Source: Owenia fusiformis
Lineage: Eukaryota; Annelida; Polychaeta; Sabellida; Oweniidae
DNA: 64,000 nt
NCBI GenBank assembly: GCA_903813345.2
Contig: CAIIXF020000006.1
Coordinates: 11,286,348-11,350,347 of the forward strand
Reading direction: 5' to 3'
Within the stretch, counting starts at the first letter, position 1; every line of letters begins with the position of its first letter. Of this stretch, positions 23,884 to 36,200 are shown one piece after another. Made by a program: the position numbers and the translations under genes. Below the pieces are notes generated by a model that saw nothing but the letters and a program-made list of their open reading frames with translations, ran no database searches and was not told the DNA's origin.

Positions 23884-24650
23884 AGGCCCCGTGTATTTTT
23901 CAGATATTCAATTTCCCGCCATTTTTTTAAATAAAAAATGAATTTTTTTAATCATCAAATATTCCACGATATACAAAGTAAAATACATTAAATCTTTTAC
24001 ACCATTGCGAAGATTGAACAAAGTTTAAACCACTTTACCTTATATTATAGCCTTATCCAATGTTATCGAAATGTGATATGTTAAACTTTTTTGAGGATTT
24101 GAAAAAGTGGCTTTTGAAGGACTTTTTATTTGAAAAATCATGAATTTATATTAAAATTATAATCTCACCAATGAGAAATTAATAAATATTATTACCACCT
24201 TGCCGGGCCAGTTCTAGGGGTTTTAGTGCTAGTTAGAAGGCATTCATTTTACTATATCGACCTGAGAAATGTGTGACGTCATAGTGGTGGTCCATATGGA
24301 CCGGTCTAGAATATATTCTGGACGGGTGTGAAAGAAATTATGGTCCCCTGGGGATTACTGTACCATTGATTTCTACGAGAACTAAAATTTTAAAATGCAC
24401 TTTCGCTGAAACACTTTCATGCATGGGTGAGTTAATTTCTCGCTGCAAAGGACACGTGATACACTGCATTGGGGAGAATTATAGCTTATTAAAAATATGA
24501 ACGAGCTCTTAATTTCAGTTTTAAATAAATTCATGATTTTTCGAATAAAAAGTCCTTCAAAAACCACTTTTTCAACTCCCCCCCCCCCTAAAAAAACATA
24601 GGGTAAGGCTATGATATTAGCAAGAGTGGTTTAAAGTTTATATTGGGCCT
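23884..24650. mobile_element. Foldback element inserted in right duplication copy
   Basis: Absent at the matching TTAA of copy 1 (14555-14558). Left flank TTAA, right flank TTGA; ends AGGCCCCGTG / AGGCCCAATA inverted. Arms of about 53 bp are nearly perfect inverted repeats (24105-24157 and 24525-24578, core AAGGACTTTTTAT). Copy 2 has about 35 extra bases after the right end, so that border is less certain. Confidence 0.7.
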
Positions 24651-24988
24651 TTGAGAGATGAAAGAAATATAACACTTATTTTGTATAAACAGCAGATGCT
24701 TGAATACATCGGAATTGTGTTCATATAATTGTAGGCAATCATATTTCTAACCAATATCAATCAAATGCATAACAACTAATTAATAAGAAAGGAAATAAAA
24801 GTAATGATAACTAGATCCACATCATGTCACCTCTACTAAATAATGTCTATGATGACAAAGTGACATTTAAAGTTATGACCCATGTCCATTATCTAAAACA
24901 GATTATTGATTGAACTTGAACGAGTTAAGCTTAATAAACTAAGTTAATTGATAGCCTTACTGTCTGATGTACATCAAGACAACGTATA

Positions 24989-25780
24989 CAAAGGCCGATC
25001 CAGAAGTTCTGATAAAAACTTTTTCATAAGTAAATATAATCATCTGAAATGTTTACACAACTTACATAATTTATATGCTTATACGATAAGTTTTTGAATG
25101 ATTTGAAATGCAATGCAGGATATAATCTGCTCGAGAATTTCTGTATTGGAACGAGACGAAGTCGAGTACCTAATAACAAAATATCGAGAGTAGAATATAT
25201 TCTGTATTGCACTTCAAATCATTCTTTAACGTTTTTATCCAGTGTGATCCTCTGTATTGCTATTGTGGCATGATGTGTTGTTCAAGTCAAGCATGTTTGA
25301 ATCAATGGCTCTGTTCGGTCACTTTTTTACGCATTCCTTTACTTAGTTGAACTGACAGCTTAGTAGCTCATGTCTTCTGTATCATATCCGTGTCTCATGT
25401 TTTCTGTAGCATACAAGATTTACATACATGATTTCACACTTATGACTATAGGACATAAACAGCAGTTACAATTAAAACAGACATTTGTAGAATTAAGCAA
25501 ACTTCTAATGGCGTTTTGATCATTTATTCAAAAGAAAACTAAGTTCAAAATTCGCAAATATTATCGCTAATAACGTTATTGAGGTTACCATAGCAACCAT
25601 AACTTCAGAAATATTTGTTTCCAACATCTAAATCTTTTATAACTTATAAGGGAATAAATGACCCAGTTACTCTGAAAATATTGTACAAAAAGAATGATAA
25701 ACTTTTAAATGAATAAACGCACGGAGCACACCACGTCTTTAAGTTAGAGCATTTCTATCAGGACTTGTGATCGGCCCTTG
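24989..25780. mobile_element. 0.8-kb MITE, TATA target duplication
   Basis: Ends CAAAGGCCGATCCAGAAG / CAAGGGCCGATCACAAG inverted, bordered on both sides by TATA (24985-24988, 25781-25784). Contains an internal palindrome (25095-25230, GAATGATTTGAA...). No coding capacity. Lies between the astacin duplication and PPP6C. Confidence 0.75.
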
Positions 25781-25784
25781 TATA

Positions 25785-26455
25785 AGCCTGTATATGTTCA
25801 ATATGCTCGTTTTTCCATACAACAATGCTTTAATTTATGAGCTAAAGTAATTCTAAATGTTACATGAGGCGGATTGAATCAAAACAATTACGGAATCCAT
25901 CAACACATTTATTTTTTCATACAAAATGTCATAGTGCTAATTATTTCAGTGAGATTGTAAAAACGTCTCCTACAATATCCTGATCATTAGAATTAGCACC
26001 TGTATATAATATTATGTAAAGACGAGCTATTGGGTCTTTAAAAAAGATCAAAGAATACAAGAAAAATACAGAGAAATATACCCTCAGTTAGAATCAATAT
26101 AAATGTACATCATCTTACAATCTTATCATTCTGACTGAGTTTCCAATAAATAAATAAACCATTTTAAAAGGATTCCAATTTATAGTTTATTTCATATATA
26201 CACCTTATACTGTATTGCCTTTTAGACACAGTAATTCCAATCATATTCCATAGCAAACAATTGATAAAATCTCTTCAAATAGGTAATCCTCAAACTAGAT
26301 CAGAAAATAATATCTGATTTAGTCATATATGAAAACAGCTTATACCTCTTATATCATTATAATCATATGGATTCATGGGCTCCAAAGTAACAGATCTGAT
26401 TTCTTTTCAATGAACATATCACAATAATTGTACAAGTATACTCCATTTAATTAAA
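25785..26455. other. Intergenic spacer
   Basis: AT-rich, no exon, RNA gene or repeat recognised. Confidence 0.4.
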
Positions 26456-26973
26456 ACACCCCGGATTAGCCTGACTACCGTAAAGTCAGATACCGTTGTC
26501 ACAAATGGCGGACATAACCGTCGCTTCAATTAGATTTTCATGAACTGTATATTTGATAGAGCACCTAGACTAAATTCCTTTGGAACAACAATCGATCAAA
26601 GTGTCTTTATACTCATTGTACAGTTAATACTGTTCTACCATCGAAATTAAGTCTTTGATTTAACCCATCAAAATGAGATACGGGACAACGGACACGGTAA
26701 TTACCATATGCCGTTGTCGTTCTAAATTAATCAAATTCCGTTGTCATTGACGATATCGAAGAGGCTATATTGTGGCGATTCACGACCCAATTTGATCGAA
26801 AATGGGATTTCATATGATACATTATCACAAGAGCTTAATGCATGCACAGAATTAACGACGATAAAATCCATGAAATGAAATGAGGATCAAGTGATTAAAC
26901 AGTCGAAGCGACGGTTATGTCAATTTGTGACAACGGTAACTGACTTGACCGTAGTCAGGCTATTCTGGTGTGT
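26456..26973. mobile_element. MITE with about 75-bp terminal inverted repeats
   Basis: Left end ACACCCCGGATTAGCCTGAC and inverted right end ACACACCAGAATAGCCTGAC; similarity continues through CCGTTGTCACAAA and ACATAACCGTCGCTTC. Located about 240 bp beyond the distal stop codon of PPP6C, so possibly inside its 3' UTR. No ORF. Confidence 0.75.
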
Positions 26974-27212
26974 AAAAGGGAATTTCTGATTTTTGGTTCC
27001 TACTGTACTAATACTATATATCGACGAGGGTCTCCAAGACATCCATCTTCCAAGATTGTAACACTTTAATTAAATCAATGTTTAATATCATCTTATTAAT
27101 ATTGTATAATAATGATTATAGGTCAATATCAATATTACTCAATATTCTATATGACTTTGGTGACTTTAGTACCAAGTAAATGTGGTGGTTAATCAAGGGG
27201 TAGAAAGCCTCC

Positions 27213-30200
27213 TTATAAGAAATACGGAGTGGTAGTCCTTGCAGGTATGACTCTCTCAGAGTCAGGAACTGCTCTGAATAATTGTGGTTCACGATGTTCA
27301 GCATCAGAAAATGCTAAGATGGCCGCTATGTTTCCACAACGATAGCAATAATTCGGTGCTGACCACACTGTTACAAGCTTTTCATCAAACATAAATTTGT
27401 AACCTGAAAATATAAAATGTGATAGTCTTATAAGCTTAGAAATTTCCAATGGTCTCTCATGTGTTCCAGTGTTGTTGAACTTTCTGAAGCCAAGTGAAAA
27501 AAATACTTAGGAAGGAATTACTTCCTCAAATATACAAATTTTCATTATCTAATGTTATCATCGTCTTATATAAGGTCCCAGGGGTTCACTATATATAAGT
27601 ATGTTCCCATACCAATCTGTCAAATTTCAATGTGTTCCCATACCAACTAAAATAATGCCCAGCCAATACCAAATGTCCAAATATAGGACCAATGCCATAC
27701 CAAATGTCTATAAGACCAATGCCATAACAAATGTCCAAAGTAGAAAAAGCTAATATTCAAACATGAAGAAGGCCTTGAGAAGAAGGCGAATCTATGAAGA
27801 AAACGGTCCAAAACAACCTCCAATTAAGGATATGTGTAAGTACTAGACCAATAACATAACACAAGTGTGAGGTTACATATTTTCCACAACCATTCTCATA
27901 CCAAAAAGTGGGAAAATCTGACCATTGCCATACCTCAAAAGTCTTTAGGACATTCTCATACCAGATCCTAAAATTTGGGTCCACTGCCATACCAAATGTC
28001 AAAAAAGGTACCCTATGTGCATCGAGGATCCCTGTCAAGGTTTAATCCCCCGGGTATAAGGTGTTGCAAATCATAGGGTGAAAGGACCTTTAGTATGAAA
28101 TAAGGACTCCCTTTGAGAGAGTGATTCCCCAGCAGAATGTTTGTACTTCATGCTATTATGCATGGCTACGATTCTCCCAAAATTCCTTGTCAATATAAAC
28201 TGAGATCTCCCAGCAAGAATTGAGGAACTTAGGGAGTAATTAAGTTATTAAGACCATCCTTCGGAAAATACATAAACTAGGTAATTAGTTTACAGAAGAC
28301 GATCCTATATTTAGCATATTGATAAAAAGCATTTGTACAGGGTAAGAATAAATGCAACCCATTAAACAAATAGACAGCTGTAAAATTAATTTCAAGGGTC
28401 TTATGAAAACTGAATTACTTATTACTTGTTTATTTCGAAAATCAATGACATCTGATGCTATACATGTACAATGTACATCACTGTTTGGTCTGCTAAATAC
28501 TCTATCAACACATGAAAAGTCAGCAGAATTCCACTATTATTAACAAGTTATTCCAAAACAGAGGGTTAAATTTTTGGTGATTTCCCTGTTTATCCTATTC
28601 TATGAACACTTACATACAGGTTTGGAAACAATAATCTAAACATTAAAAAGTTCTACACAGATGTTGAAATACAATTATACAGGGTATTTCATAATGACTG
28701 CCACTCCCCATCAACCAACTATCCGAAATAGCATAGCCCATATGTTACATATCAAATGAATGCTTGTTCAATAACGCAGATGCGAGTAGGTAGTTACCAG
28801 ATTCACCACCAGGTGGCTCGTTCGGGTCAGATAGCATGGCGGGTATGGGAGAAAGTTCCCTTAAACTTAAATCACATCTGTTTTAATGATTCAATTTTCA
28901 TATAACCCTTATGTATCTAATAGTTATGCAAACTGAAATATGTCCAGTAAAAGAAAATGTTATCTATCCAATACAAGAAAAGATATTTCACTTTTTGTGA
29001 TTTTGTATCATGGGGTCTATGGGGAATCAACCCGAACAAGAAGTCACATTTTCAAAAAAAATTAAATTTTCAAAGTTGATAAACGATTTTCGAAACCATA
29101 TTTCTAGATGTACTTTTACATGCAGATATTTCAAATATGACATCACTTTGACTGAATTTTGAATATTTAATGACGTAAATCAAGATTATTTCTACTCGCA
29201 CCTAGTTTATTCTGGACTTTTTGAAACAACTTTGATTAAGCTCAACAGTTTCTACAAATTCCTACACATCTCTACAAAAGTTACCTACTTTACCTTCAGC
29301 ATAGAATCTGAAAGCCACATTTTTTACAAAGTTATTCATGTACCTTGCAAACAGCTATGATAACCATGCCTTAAAACACTACTACCTGTAGTAATGTACA
29401 ACTTATAACATTTGATGGGTGCTGAGAATATATCTCAATGAGGTTTGAAGGACAAAAGTATTAAATATTTCAAAATAATACCCAGAAAGCTCTAGATGAT
29501 ACAATGTATGATATAGAGATTTGCTCCACTCTTTTAATGCAAATTGAGTATACATGTATAGTGACTACCAAACATAAGTTTACAAATTATGTTCCCAATG
29601 ACCAGTAATGTTAATATCTGGCACATGGTCGAGAATCAAATAAGCTTTATTATGGTATATAAATTATTGATGGCATGTGATCTAGGATTGACTGTGGATG
29701 GGGAGACGGTCATTATGAAACACCCTGTACATACTACATACCTTCATGCACCAGCTGATGGGCCCTACAGATAAGCTTCAAATTGTTGATGTGTACAAAC
29801 TGAAATAATAAAAATTGTTACATGAATCTGTATTACAGTATTTCTAACATATAATTTCAAAGAAATAGAATTAGTTTTATCTGTGTTAATCTAATTGATT
29901 AACAGACCCCGGTTTTGTAATTTATTATATTTTATGATTAATTACAGTTTTCTAAATTAGACTCAAATAACAATTAGGAATCAATTAAGAATCTTTTATG
30001 TTTACATTGATTATTGATATGAGATTCAACCACTGTCTTGATATGCTTGAAATGTAAGGATTATTGTCTCAAAAGATGTCACATTAAACCTAGTTTACTG
30101 CAGAATTATCCAAACTGCTGACAATTTCTTTACTTCTAATTTTCATTTAGTCATCTATCACATGTCTATTTTGCAAGAAAATTTTCAGGATACAAATTTT

Positions 30201-33200
30201 GGTATAAGATTTCTAAATATCCATAGCAAGATGAACAGATGAAAGTAAGCCAAACTGATCTTATGCTCTACAACTGAGCTACCTAAACTCAGAAACTAGT
30301 AATATGATATCCTGATCTTTTACATTGTTGGCTCAACAGTCTCTACTGTCCCTTGGAATAGCCAGGCTGTGATTATGATTAAATCAATTACGGATATCAC
30401 AGTATCAGACAATAAGTATCATGGGAAGGCATAACCTGCAGTGGTTTGGTCACACAAGTAGACATAGTCTAATGAGTAAGACAATGAAGAGCAAAAAACT
30501 CCCAAGTGTAGACTTTGGTATGATATGATGTATAAAATTAAAATTCAAAAATGATAGGGAAAGGGATAACAATACAAAACTTTTCAATGTAAAAATAACG
30601 AGTAACCAAGAAAATACAGGTTTCGGAAGCAAAAATTTAATGAAATTAATGTTGAGCCAACAAAGAGGAGAATAAAAAGGTGCAGTAAAAACATTCTAAT
30701 CTGAACACCACTGAGACTGACCAAAATTGTTCAGAATAGCAGGTTTTCACATTTCAAGGTTTCTTAAACAAGTGATTCAATGGGAAATTAGAAAATTGGG
30801 ACTGAGAGAAAGTGTTTATATTGAGATATGTCCCCATTTCAGAGATGTTCAGATATACTGGTTTTAATAAACAATATTCTATTCTTCCATATGTACTGAC
30901 TATTTGCTCTGGAAAGGAATATGTTTTGTGTTACGGTAAATCAGAGTCCATCTCAAGCATTAGATGAAGAATTTATACTGTGATAATCAGAATTGGCCCA
31001 TCGCACTATGATCCTAGGGGAGGTGTTTTGCTATTTTGTTCTACAAATGGTGTAATTTGTGTTTTCAAGGTGCCACGTAATCAGAGAATATGCACAAAAG
31101 GTCAATGTAAATGTTGCAAGCACTTCTCAATCAGATCTCATTAATGACTTTCTAACTATGCTATACTGATTAGAATTGTTTTATAACTGAAGTCTAAATG
31201 TCCTTCATGATGCAATCATACAAAATAAAACACTTCAAAAATACTTAACAGAATCCTTTGAAGTCACCTGGATTTAAACAGACTTATCATTGGTCATTCA
31301 TTTGCAATTAGGCTTGCCTGGTTAAATCTTAATGTTCACTGTATTAATAAGGTGTACTTTTGATATATCTGTTTTCCAAGGAGGCCTTTATAATATAAGA
31401 CTTGATTCAATGTGATGGTTATGATAGATAAAATGAGAAAATATGAAGAGGAAGAGGAAGAACCGTTAAACAAAATCAAACCTGCACTGCCATCATAAGA
31501 TACATAAATAACTGATAGATTTCAAAAGTGTATTATATTCATATGTTTATTGTATACTATGGACTAATAACATTGCTTTTTATACATTAAAATAAAATAG
31601 TATACAATAATTTTGATATGATATATATTTTATGTTTATACACTTATCCTGAGTCTGTAAGATCTCAAGTATATAAAATCCTGTTTTAAATCTGAGTTAA
31701 AAACCAACTGTTCACATGTCAAGCATTATAATATTATACCCAGGCAGGTCATGTCTGGATTACTCACTCTGACCCTAAACAAATCTTAGAGGTGTTGGGG
31801 CATGAAACTCAGTAAGGAAGAAACTAATTTTATGTCCAAACTCCTATTAGATTTCTTGAATTTCCAGGAGCAACATGTTGGGGGTACTTTACAATAAAAT
31901 AAATATACACATGTCGTTGTATCCTTTTATAAATTACACCTCACAATGGATGGTATCTCATTTCTACACACAATGATGTCATTTGTCTTAAAATATGTAT
32001 ATTCTTGTTTCTACACTGAGTGTCCTGTTTCTATAAAGAAACAATGCCATTAACCATCATGATGTTCTGTATTATGTATATATCTCCCATTTATACACAT
32101 GAAATGTCACTTCTCATAGGAAATATGGTGTTGTTGTACGAGCTGGAATAACTCTTTCTGAATCTGGAACAGCTCTAAATAACTGAGTCTCTTTATGCTG
32201 AGCATCGCTAAAAGCCAAAATAGCTGCTATGTTCCCGCAACGGTAGCAATAGTTTGGTGCTGACCACACTGTCACAACTTTCTCATCAAACATATACTTG
32301 TAACCTGAAAATATAGGAGAAGTGACTGCAAATATATTTCTGGAGTTTCTTACTAATATGCTAAATGGATGTTTGTTAGCATGACTGTTTATTTTAAACT
32401 CTTAAAAAATAATTTCCGGGGATATGTTAACTGACACAAGCAAAAGGTGCAGTTTTTTTTTTCAGGCCCTAGGATAACTAGCACTCTTTGGAGCAGTCTT
32501 ATACAGGGTGTCAAATAAGTAAAAAGGTTTTCACCACTCTCCGTGTACTTCTATTTTCTACACATCTAACCCTATCCAGAAATTGGTTTAATTCATTGCC
32601 ATATACATACATATGTTATTATCTTTAGATCCTTTGACTTTTCTTATACCAGATTTTTAAAATCCTGCTAAATACACCAAATTACCATGTTTCTAAGCCT
32701 ATGGTCACCTCAATTGATACAATATTAAAATTAGTGAGATTGATTGACATGTGTCAGATATACGCCAATCAACGTAACTTTGAAATACCTTTCCAATGTT
32801 ATATTACAATTGTTTCCATATATCTTGGTTTTAGCTGTTGAGTGGGGGACAGGACTTATTTGACACCTTGTATAGTAAAATCTATATTTTATTGCCTAAT
32901 TGATGATATGATATAACATTTACATAAAGTCCAATATTATATTAGATTCTACATTCAATATAATTCCACATGGTTACTTTCATATTGTAATAAAGGAAAA
33001 CGATTTATATTAATACAGTTATCTTATGAAATTGAGTCAAATGGATGAATCTGGTTGGGTCAAAATGACCTTTTTCATTTTTACAAAATGACAAAAGGCA
33101 GATGTCATATTCAGTATACTCCTAGAAATATAATGTATATTTCCACTATGATAACAAACATGTAATATATAATTGATTCCCCAGAATATTTTCAAATAAA

Positions 33201-36200
33201 CAATCTTTAAAAAATGGAAATATGTTGAGAGATGAGATATTCAGGTTGTTTGTAAATTATGAGTTTTCATTTTAATGACTGAAGTGTATGACATGTATTA
33301 TTATTTGATTTCAACATTTCTGTGTATGGCTTATTTTAATTCTTATTACACTTAAATTGGTTTCACATCAAAATTAAAATTAATCTTATATTTTGTCTTA
33401 CATTCTCATATACATGAGCTTAATTACACTTTAAGCATTGTCCAATGAGCCTTTTATTGCTAATAATTAATCCTTTTTATGTTCCTGATCATATCTTTTA
33501 TCTTTATTTTAATCTAATACAATCAAAAGTCTTATTTGTCAATCATCCACACATGCTAGTTTTCTGTTTTATCTGTCAATCAATTTTTGTGAAATAAAAA
33601 CCAAAATAACAAAATTCAGCAAAAATTCTGCACTATAAGCAATATTTTTTGGGTATATGATACTACTACTACATCCGTGAAATGATTCCATATTTGAGAA
33701 TCTGATACTGATATTTGTGACTATTTATAATAAGTAAAAAGAAATTGAAAATCTGAACCAAAACGTATTTGAGTTCTCAAAAATTATATTTATATTATAA
33801 GTGGTGAAACAGCAACTCCACAGAGTAGCAAATCCCACCGAACAAAACATATTTAGATTATTAGTGGCCATCTTGAAAATTCCTTCTTGAGCAGAGCTTG
33901 TTTGTCCCTAAGCATCAACATATAAAATGTAAACCATATCCATAAATTAAAATTTGAGTTATCAAAGATTACATTATTTTTACTAAAAATGGCGGCCATT
34001 TGAAATTCTGCAGTCATTTTGAAAATCTTTCTCGAACAGAGCTATACTGTCCCTTGGTATCAGCATATGAAATTTGAATTAAGAAAAATGGCAACCATTT
34101 TGAAATTCAGCTGCCATTTTGAAAATTCTTCCTCGAACAGAGCTACTGTGTCCCTAGGCATTATCATATAAAATTTAAAACAAATTCGTTTGCTGGTATT
34201 AGAGTTATTAAAATTTTGTGTTTTTTTACAAAAAAATGGCCACCATTTTGAGATTCAGTGGCCATCTTGAAAATTCATTTTTGAACAAAGCAACTGTGTC
34301 CCTAGGCATCATCATATAAAATTTGAACCAAATCCGTTCGCTGGTATATGAGTTATCAAAGATTACGTTTTTTACGAAAATTGGCCGCCATCTTGAAATT
34401 CAGCCGCCATCTTGAAAATTATTTCTTGAACAGAGCTACTGTGTCTCTAGGCATAATCATATAAAATTTCAACCAAATCTGTTCACTGGTATTTGAGTTA
34501 TCAAAGATAAAGTTTTTTTACGAAAAATTGCCATTTTGAAATTAAGTGGCCATCTTGAAAATTTTTTGTCGAACATAGCAACTGTGTCCCTAAGCATCAT
34601 CATATAAAATTTGAATTAAATCCGTTAACTGGTATTTGAGTTATCAAAGATTACATATTTTTACGAAAAATGGCCGCCATTTTGATATTAAGCAGCCATC
34701 TTGAAAATCTCTTTTTGAGCGAAACTCCTTTGTCCCTAGGCATCAGCATATAAAATTTGAACCAAATCTGTCAACTTGTATTTGAGTAATCAACGATTAC
34801 ATTTTTTACGAAAAATGGCGGCCATTTTGAATTGAGTGGCCAGATTGAAAATTCCTTCTCGAGCAGAGGTCCTACTCTCATAAGGCATAAGCCAATAAAA
34901 TTTGAACCAGATCCGTCAACCGGTATTGGAGTTATCACCCGGACACACGGACAGACGGACGGCTTCTCTATATCCCCCTCGAACTTCGTTCGGTGGGATA
35001 ATAATAATCCAATTTTAGGATCCATATGCTTGCCTGTAATTTTCATTTTTGATGTTTAAGTAAATCTCTCTTTCAAAAACATTTTTAAATTTAATGTTCT
35101 CAAATGGAGTATCTTTCTTCCAGTGAGTTTTATAATTCTTATAAAGTTTATTTGTTATCGTCTTCATCAATATATAATCATCATCAATCTTTTGAGTTTG
35201 CCAATATGAGAATAAATCACATTTTTTCAATCATTTACATCTCTAATGTTAACATTAATGAAAATGAAAATCTAATAAGTACAACAGCAAAATGGCCTAG
35301 TTACATCTCTTACGTTAACTAAGGCTCAGATCACAAATGATAAATGTGTGCAATGGCCCAATCATTCTGTTATTAGAATTTTTAATTACCTTCATGCGCC
35401 ATCTGGTGAGCTCTACAGATCAGCTTCAGATTGTTCAAATGTAGAAACTAAAATGTAAAAACAACAAACTAAATATTTAAACATACTATGACAAGAGAAC
35501 TGTTACGTATGTTTTTAGGTAAAATTCCTAAAACAGTAATCTACTAATTCTAACAAGAAGAGGGGGTTGGGGTAAAAATGAAATGGTTAATGTAAACTAG
35601 ACAAATACCAAAGGCCAAAATAGATCTTGTGAATAGAAATGATGTAGCAAAGGAAATAAGACAAAATGAAGACTAAATCAGAAACCAGCTAGATGAAGAA
35701 TAGAGATGGGCAGGTTGGAGGCCAAGTTAATATGGCCTGGTCGAATTCAGATTTGTTGATAATGGGTAGAATAATACAGTAGCCAATCAGTGAGGAAGTT
35801 GACTGTTACTTAGTCACTGTTTAGGACTTTGATTATTGTTTATTGAATTCAATTCAATTCAACCCATCAACCAGTTCTGGATTCAAATTGAGGGAATCTG
35901 CATTATAGACTATGGCTTCCCTACCTATGGTTACCAAACCCATCTCTAGCAGAAAAGATATGCGATGCAGTAGAAATTGGGCAAAAAAATCTTAAGTGCT
36001 AATCCAAGGATGAAGACACACCCTGATATTTTAATTGATTAAAATATTTTTGACATATCAAGTTCTACCAAACATAATAATGGATAAAACAATACAACAC
36101 ACACTTCTAACTAATTTCTTGGAGGATATAAAACGTATGTGTTTTTTTAAATTTTTTATTAAATTTCAAGTTTTTTATTTCAACATTTTAAGTCAAGGAT

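Larger units (their letters stand above)
14988..24960. repeat. Tandem duplication, right copy
   Basis: Partner of 6040-14820. Contains the second astacin gene, which keeps the MAM exons, an 0.8-kb TTAA-type insertion (23884-24650) and an RT fragment in intron 1. The 370 bp around exon 5 (20270-20640) are far more alike to copy 1 than the flanks are. Confidence 0.85.

Noticed and set aside
27757-28038. 93-codon minus ORF
   Set aside because: Translation of the degenerate GGTATGG repeat.
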